A stretch of DNA of 64,000 bases from Amycolatopsis nivea (lineage in GTDB: Bacteria > Actinomycetota > Actinomycetes > Mycobacteriales > Pseudonocardiaceae): NCBI RefSeq assembly GCF_004522235.1, contig NZ_SDLT01000034.1, positions 49,576-113,575 on the forward strand, given 5' to 3'. The notes under the pieces are model-generated. The model had not been told where the DNA came from and did no database searches. It worked only from the letters and a program-made list of their open reading frames with translations. Position numbers and translations under genes: made by a program. The number at the start of each line of letters is the position of its first letter. Position 1 is the stretch's first letter. Shown here one piece after another: positions 9,043-17,116 of this stretch.

Positions 9043-9795
9043 TCAGCGGATCCAGTCCGCGATGGCGGCCACGACCTCGCCGGGGTGCTCGTGGTGGGTC
9101 CAATGGCCGCCGGGAAGCACGTGGATCCGGGCGGCAGGAAGGATTTCCCGGGCGAGAGCGGCACGTTCTTCGTTCCGGTAGAACGCCAGGACCGGAACGG
9201 GGAACCCGGCGAAGAACCCGGCGGTCTCGGTCTGGAAATGCAGGGCCTCCGGCGCGAAGGCGAAGTCGGCGAACAGATCGCGGATCGCTTCCGGCGTGGC
9301 CGAGACCAGCCCGCCGACGCCCGGCAACGGGCTGGGCCCGGACTTCAGGAAATGCTCGGCCGCGACGGCGACGGGATCCTCCCGCCGGAGCCGCCCGGCC
9401 AGCGCCTCGATCCGGGCGCGGTCGTCGTCGGGGAGCCCGAACGCCGGATCGACGACGACCAGACCGGCGACGAGTTCCGGCTCCCGCCGGGCGAGGAAGG
9501 CGGCCGCCTCGCTGCCCGCGGAGTGCCCGACCAGCACGACGCGAGCGAGTCCGAGCCGCTCGAGCACGGCCCGGACGTCGGCTGCGACATCCGGAAGCCG
9601 CATGCCCTCGCCCGGCCGGGACTCGCCGTGCCCGCGCAGGTCGACGGCCACGACCGGAGCGAAGGCACGGAGACCGTCGAGGATCGGAGCCCAGTCCGAA
9701 CGGGACCGGGCCCAGCCGTGCACGAGCACGAAGGAGAACGGCGCGGCGCCACCGGAAAACCGCTCGAAAGCCAGCTCGACGATCTTTGCGCTCAT
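9043..9795 (-). CDS. Alpha/beta hydrolase
   Basis: This 250-aa alpha/beta-hydrolase-fold enzyme has the oxyanion strand VLVHGW, the nucleophile elbow VGHSAG (Ser92), VVDPAF for the acid region and PGGHWTHHEHP with the catalytic His. It is the first gene of the five-gene operon, with a GGAGG-type site before the ATG at 9795. It probably hydrolyses an ester or lactone early or late in the pathway. The substrate is unknown. No membrane segment or signal peptide is visible, so it is cytoplasmic. It is divergent from the LysR gene, which is the likely regulator of the whole operon. Confidence 0.88.
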   Translation of the reverse strand: MSAKIVELAFERFSGGAAPFSFVLVHGWARSRSDWAPILDGLRAFAPVVAVDLRGHGESRPGEGMRLPDVAADVRAVLERLGLARVVLVGHSAGSEAAAFLARREPELVAGLVVVDPAFGLPDDDRARIEALAGRLRREDPVAVAAEHFLKSGPSPLPGVGGLVSATPEAIRDLFADFAFAPEALHFQTETAGFFAGFPVPVLAFYRNEERAALAREILPAARIHVLPGGHWTHHEHPGEVVAAIADWIR

Positions 9796-9846
9796 GGGGT
9801 CCTCCGGGGAGTGTCTTCGGTCCTCAGATCGTCAGCGGCCGCCGGT

Positions 9847-9859
9847 TATTTAGCAAATA
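9847..9859. promoter_or_regulatory. Putative LysR operator
   Basis: TATTT-AGC-AAATA is a perfect dyad that also fits the LysR consensus T-N11-A. It sits in an AT-rich island in the 109-nt gap between the catabolic operon and the divergent LysR gene, where such a regulator normally binds both promoters. Confidence 0.55.
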
Positions 9860-9892
9860 CCTGTTATTGGCCATCCTCATGCTCCGGAGGCA

Positions 9893-9904
9893 TAGCATGT
9901 CCCC
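9893..9904 (+). promoter_or_regulatory. -10 box of leaderless LysR transcript
   Basis: TAGCAT (9893-9898) lies exactly 6 nt before the ATG at 9905. Transcription would begin at the start codon itself, so the LysR mRNA is probably leaderless. Confidence 0.55.
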
Positions 9905-10810
9905 ATGCTTGAGTTGCGTCAGCTCGACTACTTCCGCGCGGTGGCCGAATACGGCTCGATCTCGCGCGCCGCGGCCGCACTGCACCTCACTCAGCCCACG
10001 CTGAGCAGGCAGATCGCCCAGCTGGAGAAGAACCTCGGGCACCAGTTGCTGCGGCGCACGCCGGCTGGCACCACGCTGACCGTCGCGGGGGAAGGCCTGC
10101 GCGCGCACCTGCTGTCGATCTTCGAACTCGTCGACCGGGTCCCGGAAGTCCTCCAGACCGCCTCGGCCGGCGGGCGCCTCGTGCATCTCGGAGTGCCCTC
10201 GGGAGTTCCGCACGGCTGGATCGAGGACTACCTGGCGTCGGTCGCCGCCGAGGCGCCGGAGGTCCGGTTCGCCATCGTCGAGGCCACCAGCGAGGAACAG
10301 CGGCGGATGCTCAACAACGGACTGCTCGATCTGAGCTTGATGCACACCGAACCGCCCGAACTCCACGCGGAATTGCTGTTCCGGCAACGACTCGGCTGCG
10401 TCTTCCGCGAGGACGCGCTCCCGGCCGGCCGAACCGAAATCGACGTCACGGACCTCGCCGGCCTGCGCGTCATGGCGCATTCCTCCAAGGGCGAGGAAAT
10501 CAGCCTCCGCACCGCCGCCGCGACCACCCGGACCGAAGTCGACTGGCTGTTTCGCGCCTTCTCCGAACACAGCGAACTGATCGCCACGAGTTCCCGCGTG
10601 GACGCGGTCCTCATCGGCAATGCCTCGGCGCGCAAATGGTTTCCCGGCTGGACCTGGGTCCCGCTCAGCGAACACCGGCCCGAACACTGGATGCGCACCT
10701 GGGCCGCCTGGGCCGGCACGGACCCGAAATACGGCGACCTGCTCCTGCACTGCCTGCGGGAAACCGCGCGGAAATACCGAGCCGACCCCACTTACCGCGC
10801 GCAGCCGTGA
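9905..10810 (+). CDS. LysR family transcriptional regulator
   Basis: This 301-aa LysR regulator has an N-terminal winged helix-turn-helix (LRQLDYFRAVAEYGSISRAA, with LTQPTLSRQIAQLE as the recognition helix) and a C-terminal ligand-binding domain. It is divergent from the five-gene catabolic operon, with a T-N11-A dyad in the 109-nt gap, so it very probably controls that operon in response to a pathway metabolite. No ribosome-binding site is visible, but a -10 box 6 nt upstream suggests a leaderless message. It ends only 2 nt from the convergent MFS gene, without a visible terminator. Confidence 0.9.
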   Translation: MLELRQLDYFRAVAEYGSISRAAAALHLTQPTLSRQIAQLEKNLGHQLLRRTPAGTTLTVAGEGLRAHLLSIFELVDRVPEVLQTASAGGRLVHLGVPSGVPHGWIEDYLASVAAEAPEVRFAIVEATSEEQRRMLNNGLLDLSLMHTEPPELHAELLFRQRLGCVFREDALPAGRTEIDVTDLAGLRVMAHSSKGEEISLRTAAATTRTEVDWLFRAFSEHSELIATSSRVDAVLIGNASARKWFPGWTWVPLSEHRPEHWMRTWAAWAGTDPKYGDLLLHCLRETARKYRADPTYRAQP

Positions 10811-10812
10811 GT

Positions 10813-12216
10813 TCAGCAGATCGCCGAGCCGGTCCGGGCCGGTGCTTTTCGAGCCGCGCGGCCCGCCAGTCCGAAAGCGAAGGCGGCGGCCAACGCGAAC
10901 ACCGCGGCCTCGTAGGTCATCGCGTGCCACAACGCCTGGCCGGGGTTCCCGGCGGACGTCGCGTAGGCGATGCCCGCGAACGTGACGCCGAGGGTTCCGC
11001 CCAATTGCTGTGCCGTCGGGAGCAGACCCGAGACCGAGGTCGCGGCTTCGGGGCGGACTCTGGCGATGATCTGGGTGAACGCCGAAGCGGTGAACACGCC
11101 GAACCCGATGCCGCCGAGGCACAGCACGAGCCAGTACAGCCACCGCAGGGCCGGGTCGCCGATGGTCGCCGGGACGACCAGCGACACCGATCCCATGGCC
11201 AGGGAGGACGACGCCAGAGCCCACGGGCCGAAGCGCCGGCCCAGCCTCTTCGCGATCCCGCTCCCGGCCAGTGCCCCGACGGCGTACGGGGTGATGCCGA
11301 ACCCGGTCTGAAGCGGACTCCAGCCCTGCCCGCCTTGCAGATGCATCGACAGCAACAGCGTGAAGGACGGCACTCCGGCGTTGAACACCAGGACGATGCC
11401 CAGCCCCCATCGCGTCGCCGGTTCGGCCCATGCGGACGGATGGACGAGCGGTTCCGCCGCCCTGCGCTGGGAAATCGCGAAACCGGCCAGCAGCGCCGCG
11501 GCCAGCGCCAGGCTCAGCCACGTCCACCACGGCCAACCGGCGTCCCGCCCCGTCGTCAGGGGAAAGACCAGCAGGGCCAAGCCGAACAGGCTCAGCGCCG
11601 CCCCGGTCCGGTCGACGCGTGCCGCCGTGCGTTCGCGGTGATCCGGCGGCAGCGCGGGGGAGAGCGCGAGGGCGGCGATGCCGACGGGAACGGTCAGCAG
11701 CATCGCCGCCCGCCAGCCGAGTCCGAGCGGGTCGAGCTGGATGAGCACGCCGCCGAGCACCGGGCCCGCGAGCGAAGCGGCCGCCATGGTCGCGCCGAAC
11801 GCGCTCAACGCGGTGGCACGACGGCCCGGGGCCACCGCGGACTGGATGATCGACAGAATCTGCGGCGCCATCAGCCCGCTGCCGAAACCCTGCAGCAGAC
11901 GCCCGGCGATCAGCACCCACGCTTCGGGCGCGGCGGCCGCACCGACCGAGGCGAGAGTGAACAGCGCCATCCCGGCGACGAACATCCTCCGGTAGCCGTA
12001 GTTGTCGCCCAGCCGCGCGGAAACGATCAGCGAGCAGGCGTAGGCGAGGGTGTAGGCGGCGAGAACCAGTTGGCTCTCGCCTGCCCCGGCGCCCAGATCT
12101 CGCTGGACGTCGACCACGCCCACCTGCATGACCGTGACGCTGAACAGCTGCACGAAAGTGCCGGACAGGATGATCGGCAGGAGAAGCCGCCGGGAGGGGG
12201 ACCGCGTCGTGGTCAT
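10813..12216 (-). CDS. MFS transporter, EmrB/QacA drug-efflux type
   Basis: This 467-aa major facilitator has about 14 predicted membrane segments, as in the DHA2 drug:proton antiporter group. Motif A appears as ARLGDNYGYRRMF after helix 2, GRLLQGFGSGLMAP is motif B-like, and LAGPVLGGVLIQ is the antiporter motif C, which indicates export. It is coupled to the upstream hydrolase by a 4-nt ATGA overlap, so the two form a transcription unit. They could modify and expel a toxic compound. The substrate is unknown. Confidence 0.9.
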   Translation of the reverse strand: MTTTRSPSRRLLLPIILSGTFVQLFSVTVMQVGVVDVQRDLGAGAGESQLVLAAYTLAYACSLIVSARLGDNYGYRRMFVAGMALFTLASVGAAAAPEAWVLIAGRLLQGFGSGLMAPQILSIIQSAVAPGRRATALSAFGATMAAASLAGPVLGGVLIQLDPLGLGWRAAMLLTVPVGIAALALSPALPPDHRERTAARVDRTGAALSLFGLALLVFPLTTGRDAGWPWWTWLSLALAAALLAGFAISQRRAAEPLVHPSAWAEPATRWGLGIVLVFNAGVPSFTLLLSMHLQGGQGWSPLQTGFGITPYAVGALAGSGIAKRLGRRFGPWALASSSLAMGSVSLVVPATIGDPALRWLYWLVLCLGGIGFGVFTASAFTQIIARVRPEAATSVSGLLPTAQQLGGTLGVTFAGIAYATSAGNPGQALWHAMTYEAAVFALAAAFAFGLAGRAARKAPARTGSAIC

Positions 12217-13082
12217 CGGGCGGACCGCTGCAGCGCGATGGCGGCGAACAGCGTCGCCAGCTCCTCCGGCCGGATCACGAACGGCGAATGGCCGCCCGGC
12301 AGGGAATGCACCTGGAACGGATTGTCCGGCGTCACCTGGTCGGCCTCGGCGATCATCAGATCCTGGGTCACCGGCGGCAGCGCGAGGTCGCCGGTCAACC
12401 GGAGGTAGGAGCGCGGGAGCCGTCCCCAGCGCTCCGCCGAGAGCGGAACTGGTGTGCCGTAGTGCGATAGCGGGTGATCCGGGTGCAGGAACTGCCGCCA
12501 CGAGTCCGGGGCGTCCGCGGGCAGGTCGTTTAGGAACGCGCGCCGGATGACGTCAGTGACCGCCGGGTCGGGAGAAAGCGGATTGATCCGGATCGCGCCC
12601 AGTTCGGCCGGGTCGCCGACCGGCGGAATCTGGACGGCGCCGGCGTTCTCCTCGGCTTCGATGTAGTCGGAGAACCGCGGCCGGCCCGCGGGCACGAACG
12701 CGGACAGGTACACGAGGCGGTCGACCAGTTCGGGTGCCTGCTCCGCGGCGGCCGACACTACGGAACCCGCGGCGCTGTGCGCGACCAGCAGCACATTCCG
12801 GTAGCGGGTGCGGGCGCTGACCAGCGCTTCGAGCACGACGTCGGTGCTGTCCTGCAAGGTGAGGTCGCTCAGCGCCGACTTCTCGGCCGCGAGCCCCGGC
12901 TGGCCGGGCCGGAAGTACCCGCTGGGGACGGGCGCGCCGAGCCCGCTGCCGGGCAGGTCGACGGCGATGCTGGCAAGGCCGTGGCGGCTGAGCGCGCGCT
13001 GGGTCGAGCTCCAGTGCAGGGCGGCGTGCCAGGCGCCGTGGACGAGCAGCAGGACGGTCTCGGACGAGGACGGACGGGTCAT
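12213..13082 (-). CDS. Alpha/beta hydrolase (EstC-like)
   Basis: This 289-aa alpha/beta hydrolase has LLLVHGAWHAALHW near the N-terminus, the nucleophile elbow VAHSAAG (Ser103) and a C-terminal PGGHSPF His. The HGAWH opening and HSAAG elbow match the plant-esterase-like/EstC group that acts on small esters or polyketide-like lactones. It is the first gene of a two-gene minus-strand unit with the MFS exporter and is divergent from a LysR gene at 13201. The pairing suggests detoxification under that LysR. The substrate is unknown. Confidence 0.87.
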   Translation of the reverse strand: MTRPSSSETVLLLVHGAWHAALHWSSTQRALSRHGLASIAVDLPGSGLGAPVPSGYFRPGQPGLAAEKSALSDLTLQDSTDVVLEALVSARTRYRNVLLVAHSAAGSVVSAAAEQAPELVDRLVYLSAFVPAGRPRFSDYIEAEENAGAVQIPPVGDPAELGAIRINPLSPDPAVTDVIRRAFLNDLPADAPDSWRQFLHPDHPLSHYGTPVPLSAERWGRLPRSYLRLTGDLALPPVTQDLMIAEADQVTPDNPFQVHSLPGGHSPFVIRPEELATLFAAIALQRSAR

Positions 13083-13188
13083 TCCAGGGCCCTTCGCAAG
13101 GGTTGATCACGGACCGCACCAGGTCACCGCAGCTCTGCCCCGTTATCCACGTTCATATCTGACAGGAGCCTTCGTCATACTTTCCGCG

Positions 13189-13200
13189 TATCGTGGCCGC
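13189..13200 (+). promoter_or_regulatory. -10 box of leaderless LysR transcript
   Basis: TATCGT (13189-13194) lies 6 nt before the GTG at 13201, with no Shine-Dalgarno between. A leaderless mRNA is inferred. Confidence 0.55.
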
Positions 13201-14136
13201 GTGGAAGCCCGTCATCTTCGCTACGCTCTGGCGCTCGCCGAGCACCAGCATTTCGGCCGCGCCGCGGCGTCGCTGGGCATCGCCCAGCCGCCGCTGTCGA
13301 CCCAGATCGCCGCGCTCGAACGCGAGGTCGGCGAGCGGCTGTTCGACCGCACCCCGCGCGGCGTTTTCCCCACCGCCGCGGGCAATGCCTTCCTTGCCAG
13401 GGCGGACAGCGCGCTCGCCGAGATGAGACTCGCGCGGGTCGAGGCGGGCCGGGCCGCGCGCGGGGAGACCGGGCGGTTGCGGCTCGGGTTCATCGGGTCC
13501 GCGCTGCTCGACCCGCTGCCGGGCGTGCTCGGCCGGTTCCGGCGGGCCCGTCCGGATGTCCGGATGGTCCTCCAGGAACTGGACACGCCGACCGCGTCCG
13601 CGGCCCTGCTCGCCGGCGAACTGGATGTCGCGGTGGGGCGCGGCGGCCCTCGCGGAGCCGGGGCGGAGGACCTGGTGACGGTGCCCATCGGCGCGGATCA
13701 TCTGGTCGCCGTGGTCTCGTCGGCGCACCCCTTCGCCGGGCAGCGGTCCGTCGAGGCCGGGCAGCTGGCGCGCGAGCCGCTCGTGGTCAGCGCGGACGCC
13801 GCCGGCTCTTACCTGCGACCGTTGTTCGAGCACGATCCCGCCGCCCTCGACGGGGCCGCGCTGGCGCGCGACGTCCACACGATCGCCGGGCTCGCCGCCT
13901 GCGGCGCGGGGGTCGGGCTCGGCCCGAACCGGATGCGCCTGATCGCTCGCGACGACATCCGGTTCTGCGACGTCGAGCCCCGCTTCCGGCTGCCGGATTT
14001 GCAGATGTCCTTCCGGGCCGCCGATTCCTCGCCGGTTCTCGCGGCGTTCCTCGCCGTGGTGCGGCAGAACTGCGCGGAGGTCGGCTCCCGGCTGGACGAC
14101 CTGCTCGCCCGCCATCCGGCGCTGGGCGCCTCCTGA
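13201..14136 (+). CDS. LysR family transcriptional regulator
   Basis: This 311-aa LysR protein has the N-terminal helix-turn-helix (HLRYALALAEHQHFGRAAAS, then IAQPPLSTQIAALE) followed by the periplasmic-binding-like effector domain from about residue 95. It starts at a GTG with a -10 box 6 nt before it. It lies between a divergent hydrolase-exporter pair and a downstream dehalogenase-like gene 51 nt away on the same strand. It may govern either or both. The 21-nt palindrome just after its stop codon could be its operator for the downstream gene. Confidence 0.9.
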   Translation: MEARHLRYALALAEHQHFGRAAASLGIAQPPLSTQIAALEREVGERLFDRTPRGVFPTAAGNAFLARADSALAEMRLARVEAGRAARGETGRLRLGFIGSALLDPLPGVLGRFRRARPDVRMVLQELDTPTASAALLAGELDVAVGRGGPRGAGAEDLVTVPIGADHLVAVVSSAHPFAGQRSVEAGQLAREPLVVSADAAGSYLRPLFEHDPAALDGAALARDVHTIAGLAACGAGVGLGPNRMRLIARDDIRFCDVEPRFRLPDLQMSFRAADSSPVLAAFLAVVRQNCAEVGSRLDDLLARHPALGAS

Positions 14137-14139
14137 CCG

Positions 14140-14160
14140 TCGCGTCCACTGTGGACGCGA
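14140..14160. promoter_or_regulatory. 21-nt palindrome between LysR and dehalogenase genes
   Basis: TCGCGTCCAC (14140-14149) and GTGGACGCGA (14151-14160) are perfect inverted repeats around one base. The arms directly follow the LysR stop and precede the dehalogenase start by 27 nt. It could be an operator or a short hairpin attenuator; the one-base centre favours a protein-binding dyad. Confidence 0.5.
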
Positions 14161-14187
14161 GAAAACTCAACGACCGCAAGGAGAACT

Positions 14188-15060
14188 ATGCCGCGGGACA
14201 CGCTCGAATCGGTGCGCCTCGACGACGTGGAACTGGCTTACCGCGTCGAAGGCGACGGGCCGGAGCTGGTCGTCCTGGTGCACGGGTGGCCGCAGACGAA
14301 CGCGTGCTGGCGGCACGTGATCGAGCCGCTCAGCCAGGGACGCACCGTCGTCGCCCCGGATCTGCGCGGTTACGGCGCTTCGGGCCTCGCCCGGTCCGGG
14401 GACTACAGCAAACGGGCCGCCGCCGCGGACCTGAGCGGCCTGATCCATCACCTGGGGTTCGAGTCGGCGGCGGTGATCGGGCACGACCGCGGCGCGCGGG
14501 TCGCGCATCGTTGGGCGCTCGATCGCCCGGCGGAGGTCAAAGCGCTGGCGCTGCTGGACATTCTCCCCACACGGGTGGTCATGAACTCGTTCGACCGCGA
14601 TTCGGCGAGCGCGATGTGGCACTGGTTCTTCCACCGGAACACGGAGCTGGCGGCGAAGCTGGTCGATGGGAACGTCGAGGCGTATCTCGGTCATTTCTTC
14701 GCCAGGGTGCGCGAATCCGGCGCCGTCGACGAGGAAACCTTCCAGCGCTACGTCGAGGCGTTCAGCGACCCGGCGCGGCTGCGGGCGTCCTTCGAGGACT
14801 ACCGGACCGGCTTCTCGGCCGACCTCGAACGCGACGAGGCGGATCACGCCAGCGGACTGCGGGTGCGGGCCCCGCTGCTGCTCCTGTGGGGCGCCGAGGG
14901 CGGACTCGGCGGGCGCGACGTGGTGCGCGTCTGGCAGGACCATCACGCCGCTCCCGCCGCGGTCGCCGGTCATGCCGTCCCCGGCGGCCACTACGTTCCG
15001 GAAGAAGCGCCCGGCGAGGTCGTGGACGCCGTCGAGGCCTTTCTCAAGCGGACGCGCTGA
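14188..15060 (+). CDS. Putative haloacetate/fluoroacetate dehalogenase (alpha/beta hydrolase)
   Basis: This 290-aa alpha/beta hydrolase would displace halide from a haloacetate through an aspartyl ester. The nucleophile elbow is GHDRGAR rather than GxSxG: Asp100 is the nucleophile, and Arg101 and Arg104 would hold the carboxylate. Asp124 and His268 complete the triad. MWHWFFHR supplies His145 and Trp146, and DYR supplies Tyr205, the three residues that hold fluoride in characterised fluoroacetate dehalogenases. Spacing between the residues matches those enzymes as I recall them. HGWP replaces the more usual HGFP. A purine-rich AAGGAG site precedes the ATG. It follows a LysR gene. An epoxide hydrolase is less likely because the lid tyrosines of that family are not evident. 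Confidence 0.72.
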   Translation: MPRDTLESVRLDDVELAYRVEGDGPELVVLVHGWPQTNACWRHVIEPLSQGRTVVAPDLRGYGASGLARSGDYSKRAAAADLSGLIHHLGFESAAVIGHDRGARVAHRWALDRPAEVKALALLDILPTRVVMNSFDRDSASAMWHWFFHRNTELAAKLVDGNVEAYLGHFFARVRESGAVDEETFQRYVEAFSDPARLRASFEDYRTGFSADLERDEADHASGLRVRAPLLLLWGAEGGLGGRDVVRVWQDHHAAPAAVAGHAVPGGHYVPEEAPGEVVDAVEAFLKRTR

Positions 15061-15198
15061 CCTTCTCGAAGCTCCGCCCCCGACGAACTGCTGCTCGCCC
15101 GCGCCGCTGCCGACCTGTCCCTGCCCGGCCGCTTCCACTGCGGATTCGCTTTCCGGTCCGGCGCCGAGACCGGACTCTGCCGTCGCCACCGCCGCTGA
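15061..15198 (+). pseudogene. Coding-like remnant after dehalogenase gene
   Basis: The 46 codons directly after the dehalogenase stop stay open in the same frame and end in TGA at 15196-15198. They read as protein-like text (DELLLARAAADLSLPGR, then FHCGFAFRSGAE) with strong GC third positions. There is no start codon of its own. It may be the tail of a decayed gene. I do not recognise a family, and chance in GC-rich DNA remains possible. Confidence 0.2.
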
Positions 15199-15550
15199 GC
15201 AGCAACCGAGCCGCCGCTCATCATTGAATCGATTCGTCCCGGTGGTCGCCGATATTTCCGGGAAGCGGGCGACGATCTTTCCGCGCGCCCTCGGGCCGTC
15301 CGGTTCCACGATCGTGGCGGTCCGTTTCCGCAGGTCGAAGCCGCCCCTGTCCGGCGGGGGCGGCGGCGGGTGCGTTGCCCGATCCTGCTGTCAATGCTGC
15401 CCTTGCGTAGCCGACTGAGACGTAGATCTCCACCGTTGGGGTGAAATCTCCCCCGTCGGGCAGCTTAGGCTCTTACGGCGCGTTACTTATTGAGAAACAT
15501 TCACTTCGGTCCGGACAGGTTCGCGACCGGGTAACGAAGGAGGCGCCGTC
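15199..15550. other. Intergenic region without recognisable gene
   Basis: About 350 nt with mixed composition and locally lower GC. No convincing frame, repeat or RNA was seen. The last 20 nt hold the AAGGAGG ribosome site of the ssgA-like gene, and the promoter of that gene is expected between about 15470 and 15530. Confidence 0.5.
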
Positions 15551-15964
15551 GTGGAAACCGAACCGCAGGTCGTCCGCGCGACGATCATCTTCGGGCTGCG
15601 CACGTTCGGGTCCGTCCCGCTGCCGGTGCGCGCCGATCTGGAATACGACCCGGCGGATCCGTTCGCGGTGTCGGTCGGCTACCACGCGGGCGGCGGAGTC
15701 GTGCGCTGGCTGTTCGGGCGGGACCTGCTCGCCGACGGCCTGCTCGCCCCGGCCGGCGACGGAGACGTCCAGGTGCGTCCCGCCGCCGACGACAGCCACG
15801 TGCTGGTGGAGCTGAACGCACCCGACGGTTCCGCGGTGCTGGAGGCGGCGGCGAACGAACTCGCCGACTTCCTCGACCGCACCTACGACGAGGTTCCGGT
15901 CGGTTCCGAAGACCGTTGCTTCGACTTCGACGAGGAACTCGCGAAGCTCGCCCTGCGCGACTGA
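15551..15964 (+). CDS. SsgA-like sporulation/cell division protein (SALP)
   Basis: This 137-aa protein belongs to the SsgA family, found only in morphologically complex actinomycetes, where members guide septum placement and spore-wall steps. Family marks are the N-terminal half (VPLPVRADLEYDPADPFAV), VSVGYHAGGGVVRWLFGRDL and the C-terminal LADFLDRTYDEVP. It starts at a GTG preceded by AAGGAGG. It stands alone, as SALP genes often do. Which paralogue it is cannot be decided without comparison. The protein is cytoplasmic and acts at division sites through partners. Confidence 0.88.
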   Translation: METEPQVVRATIIFGLRTFGSVPLPVRADLEYDPADPFAVSVGYHAGGGVVRWLFGRDLLADGLLAPAGDGDVQVRPAADDSHVLVELNAPDGSAVLEAAANELADFLDRTYDEVPVGSEDRCFDFDEELAKLALRD

Positions 15965-16104
15965 CTGTCCATAGTGGACATCGGCGGCAGCGGCCGGAAG
16001 GCTCCCGGGCAGGAGAGATGACCTGCTGCGGGAGTCGGCGAGGCTTCGTCGCTGCGCTAATGCCTGCCGCGCCGAGGATTCGGCTCGGAGGGCGGATCGG
16101 CCCA

Positions 16105-16375
16105 CCGGCCAGCTCAGGTCCGGCGGGCTCGCCTCGCAATCATCACTGAAGCCGGGCCGAGTCGCCCCGCGAAGATCACCCAGGGCCCGGCGACCTCGTG
16201 TCGCAAGGATCAAGTGAAGCCTGGCGGGCTTGCGTGGCGAGGATCAACCGAAGTCCGTGGGCTCGTGCCGCGAGGATCAGCTGAGGCCGGGCGCGCTCGC
16301 ACTGCGAGGATCAGCTGAAGCCCGGCGGGCTCGAGCCGCGAGCACCAACTGAAGCCAGGCAGAGTCTGAAGCCCG
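16105..16375. repeat. Degenerate 34-nt tandem repeat (about eight copies)
   Basis: Copies of a unit close to GAGGATCAACTGAAGCC plus GGCGGGCTCG follow one another. The GGATCA-like element ends at about 16145, 16178, 16212, 16246, 16279, 16313 and 16347, a period of 33-34 nt. Flanking partial copies lie near 16111 and 16368. The period is not a multiple of three and no frame is conserved, so the array is non-coding. There are no unique spacers, so it is not a CRISPR. Confidence 0.8.
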
Positions 16376-16632
16376 GCGGAGCCGCATCCCAAGAACCGCC
16401 AGCCGCGGCGCGAGCGGCGAACCGCGAACGGCGAACCGGGCATCCCCCGACCAGGTGCCCCCGCATGAACGGCCGATGAACGACCCCGTTCCGTCGCCGC
16501 GAAACCGGCATCCCGCCAACAACCGCGCCCGTAGGACTCCGCCCCAGCGCACCCTGTCACCGCGCCGTCAGCGTCAGCCCCCCGACCAGGCGGACTCGGC
16601 CGCCGCGTGAGTGAACCTCGTGGTGATCCGGG
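16376..16632. other. Intergenic spacer after tandem repeats
   Basis: GC-rich spacer with a short CGAACGGCGAAC-like duplication near 16420-16440. No gene or RNA was recognised. Confidence 0.4.
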
Positions 16633-16660
16633 TTGACCGCACCGGGAGAACGCGTACGGT
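16633..16660 (+). promoter_or_regulatory. Promoter of STAS gene
   Basis: TTGACC (16633-16638) and TACGGT (16655-16660) with a 16-nt spacer form a housekeeping-type promoter. Transcription would start near 16667, so the in-frame ATG-like codons further upstream are not used and the start at 16738 is supported. Confidence 0.6.
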
Positions 16661-16737
16661 CGCCTGTGTTGGCTGTTGTCCAGAACCATACTGCGGTCAG
16701 CGCCCCAAGCAGGTCTCTGCGAAAGGAGCGCAAACCC

Positions 16738-17073
16738 ATGACTCTCCACCTTCCCGGCGTCACCGCGCCGGTGGAATTGACCGTCCGCGCGACGAGGCGG
16801 GCGGACGCGATTCACCTCGCTCCGGTCGGGGACCTCGACGCGGCTACCGCGCATGTTTTCGAAGCGGCCGTCGCGCCGTTGGCCGGGCCGGTGGTCGTCG
16901 ACCTGTCCGGTGTCGCGTTTCTGAGCTGCGCGGGCGTTCGCGCCCTGCTCGACGCGCATCAGCGGAACCCTCAGTTCACTGTCGTGGTCGGACCGGCGCA
17001 CGCCGTCCGGCGGTGTCTTTCGGTGACCGGCGCCGATGAAATTCTGGGTGTCCGCGAGGCGGTCGCCGCCTGA
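16738..17073 (+). CDS. STAS-domain anti-sigma-factor antagonist-like protein
   Basis: This 111-aa single STAS domain is of the type that frees sigma factors by binding anti-sigma kinases. VVDLSGVAFLSCAGVRALL (about 53-71) is the core. The usual phosphorylation motif D-S-[S/T]-G reads S63-C64-A65-G66, so the normal phosphoacceptor serine is a cysteine and the neighbouring hydroxyl residue is alanine. The protein may therefore be insensitive to its kinase, or act outside partner switching. The AAAGGAG site before the ATG fixes the start. No kinase or sigma gene is adjacent. Confidence 0.82.
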   Translation: MTLHLPGVTAPVELTVRATRRADAIHLAPVGDLDAATAHVFEAAVAPLAGPVVVDLSGVAFLSCAGVRALLDAHQRNPQFTVVVGPAHAVRRCLSVTGADEILGVREAVAA

Positions 17074-17116
17074 TCCAGCGAGTTTCACGACCGCCGCGCA
17101 CGGGTAGGCCGCCGAC

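Noticed and set aside
15221..15433. Small minus-strand open frame in the gap before the ssgA-like gene
   Set aside because: No ribosome site, no family character and basic low-complexity composition.
16105..16375. Possible CRISPR array
   Set aside because: Copies are directly adjacent and degenerate, there are no unique spacers, and no cas genes are in the window.
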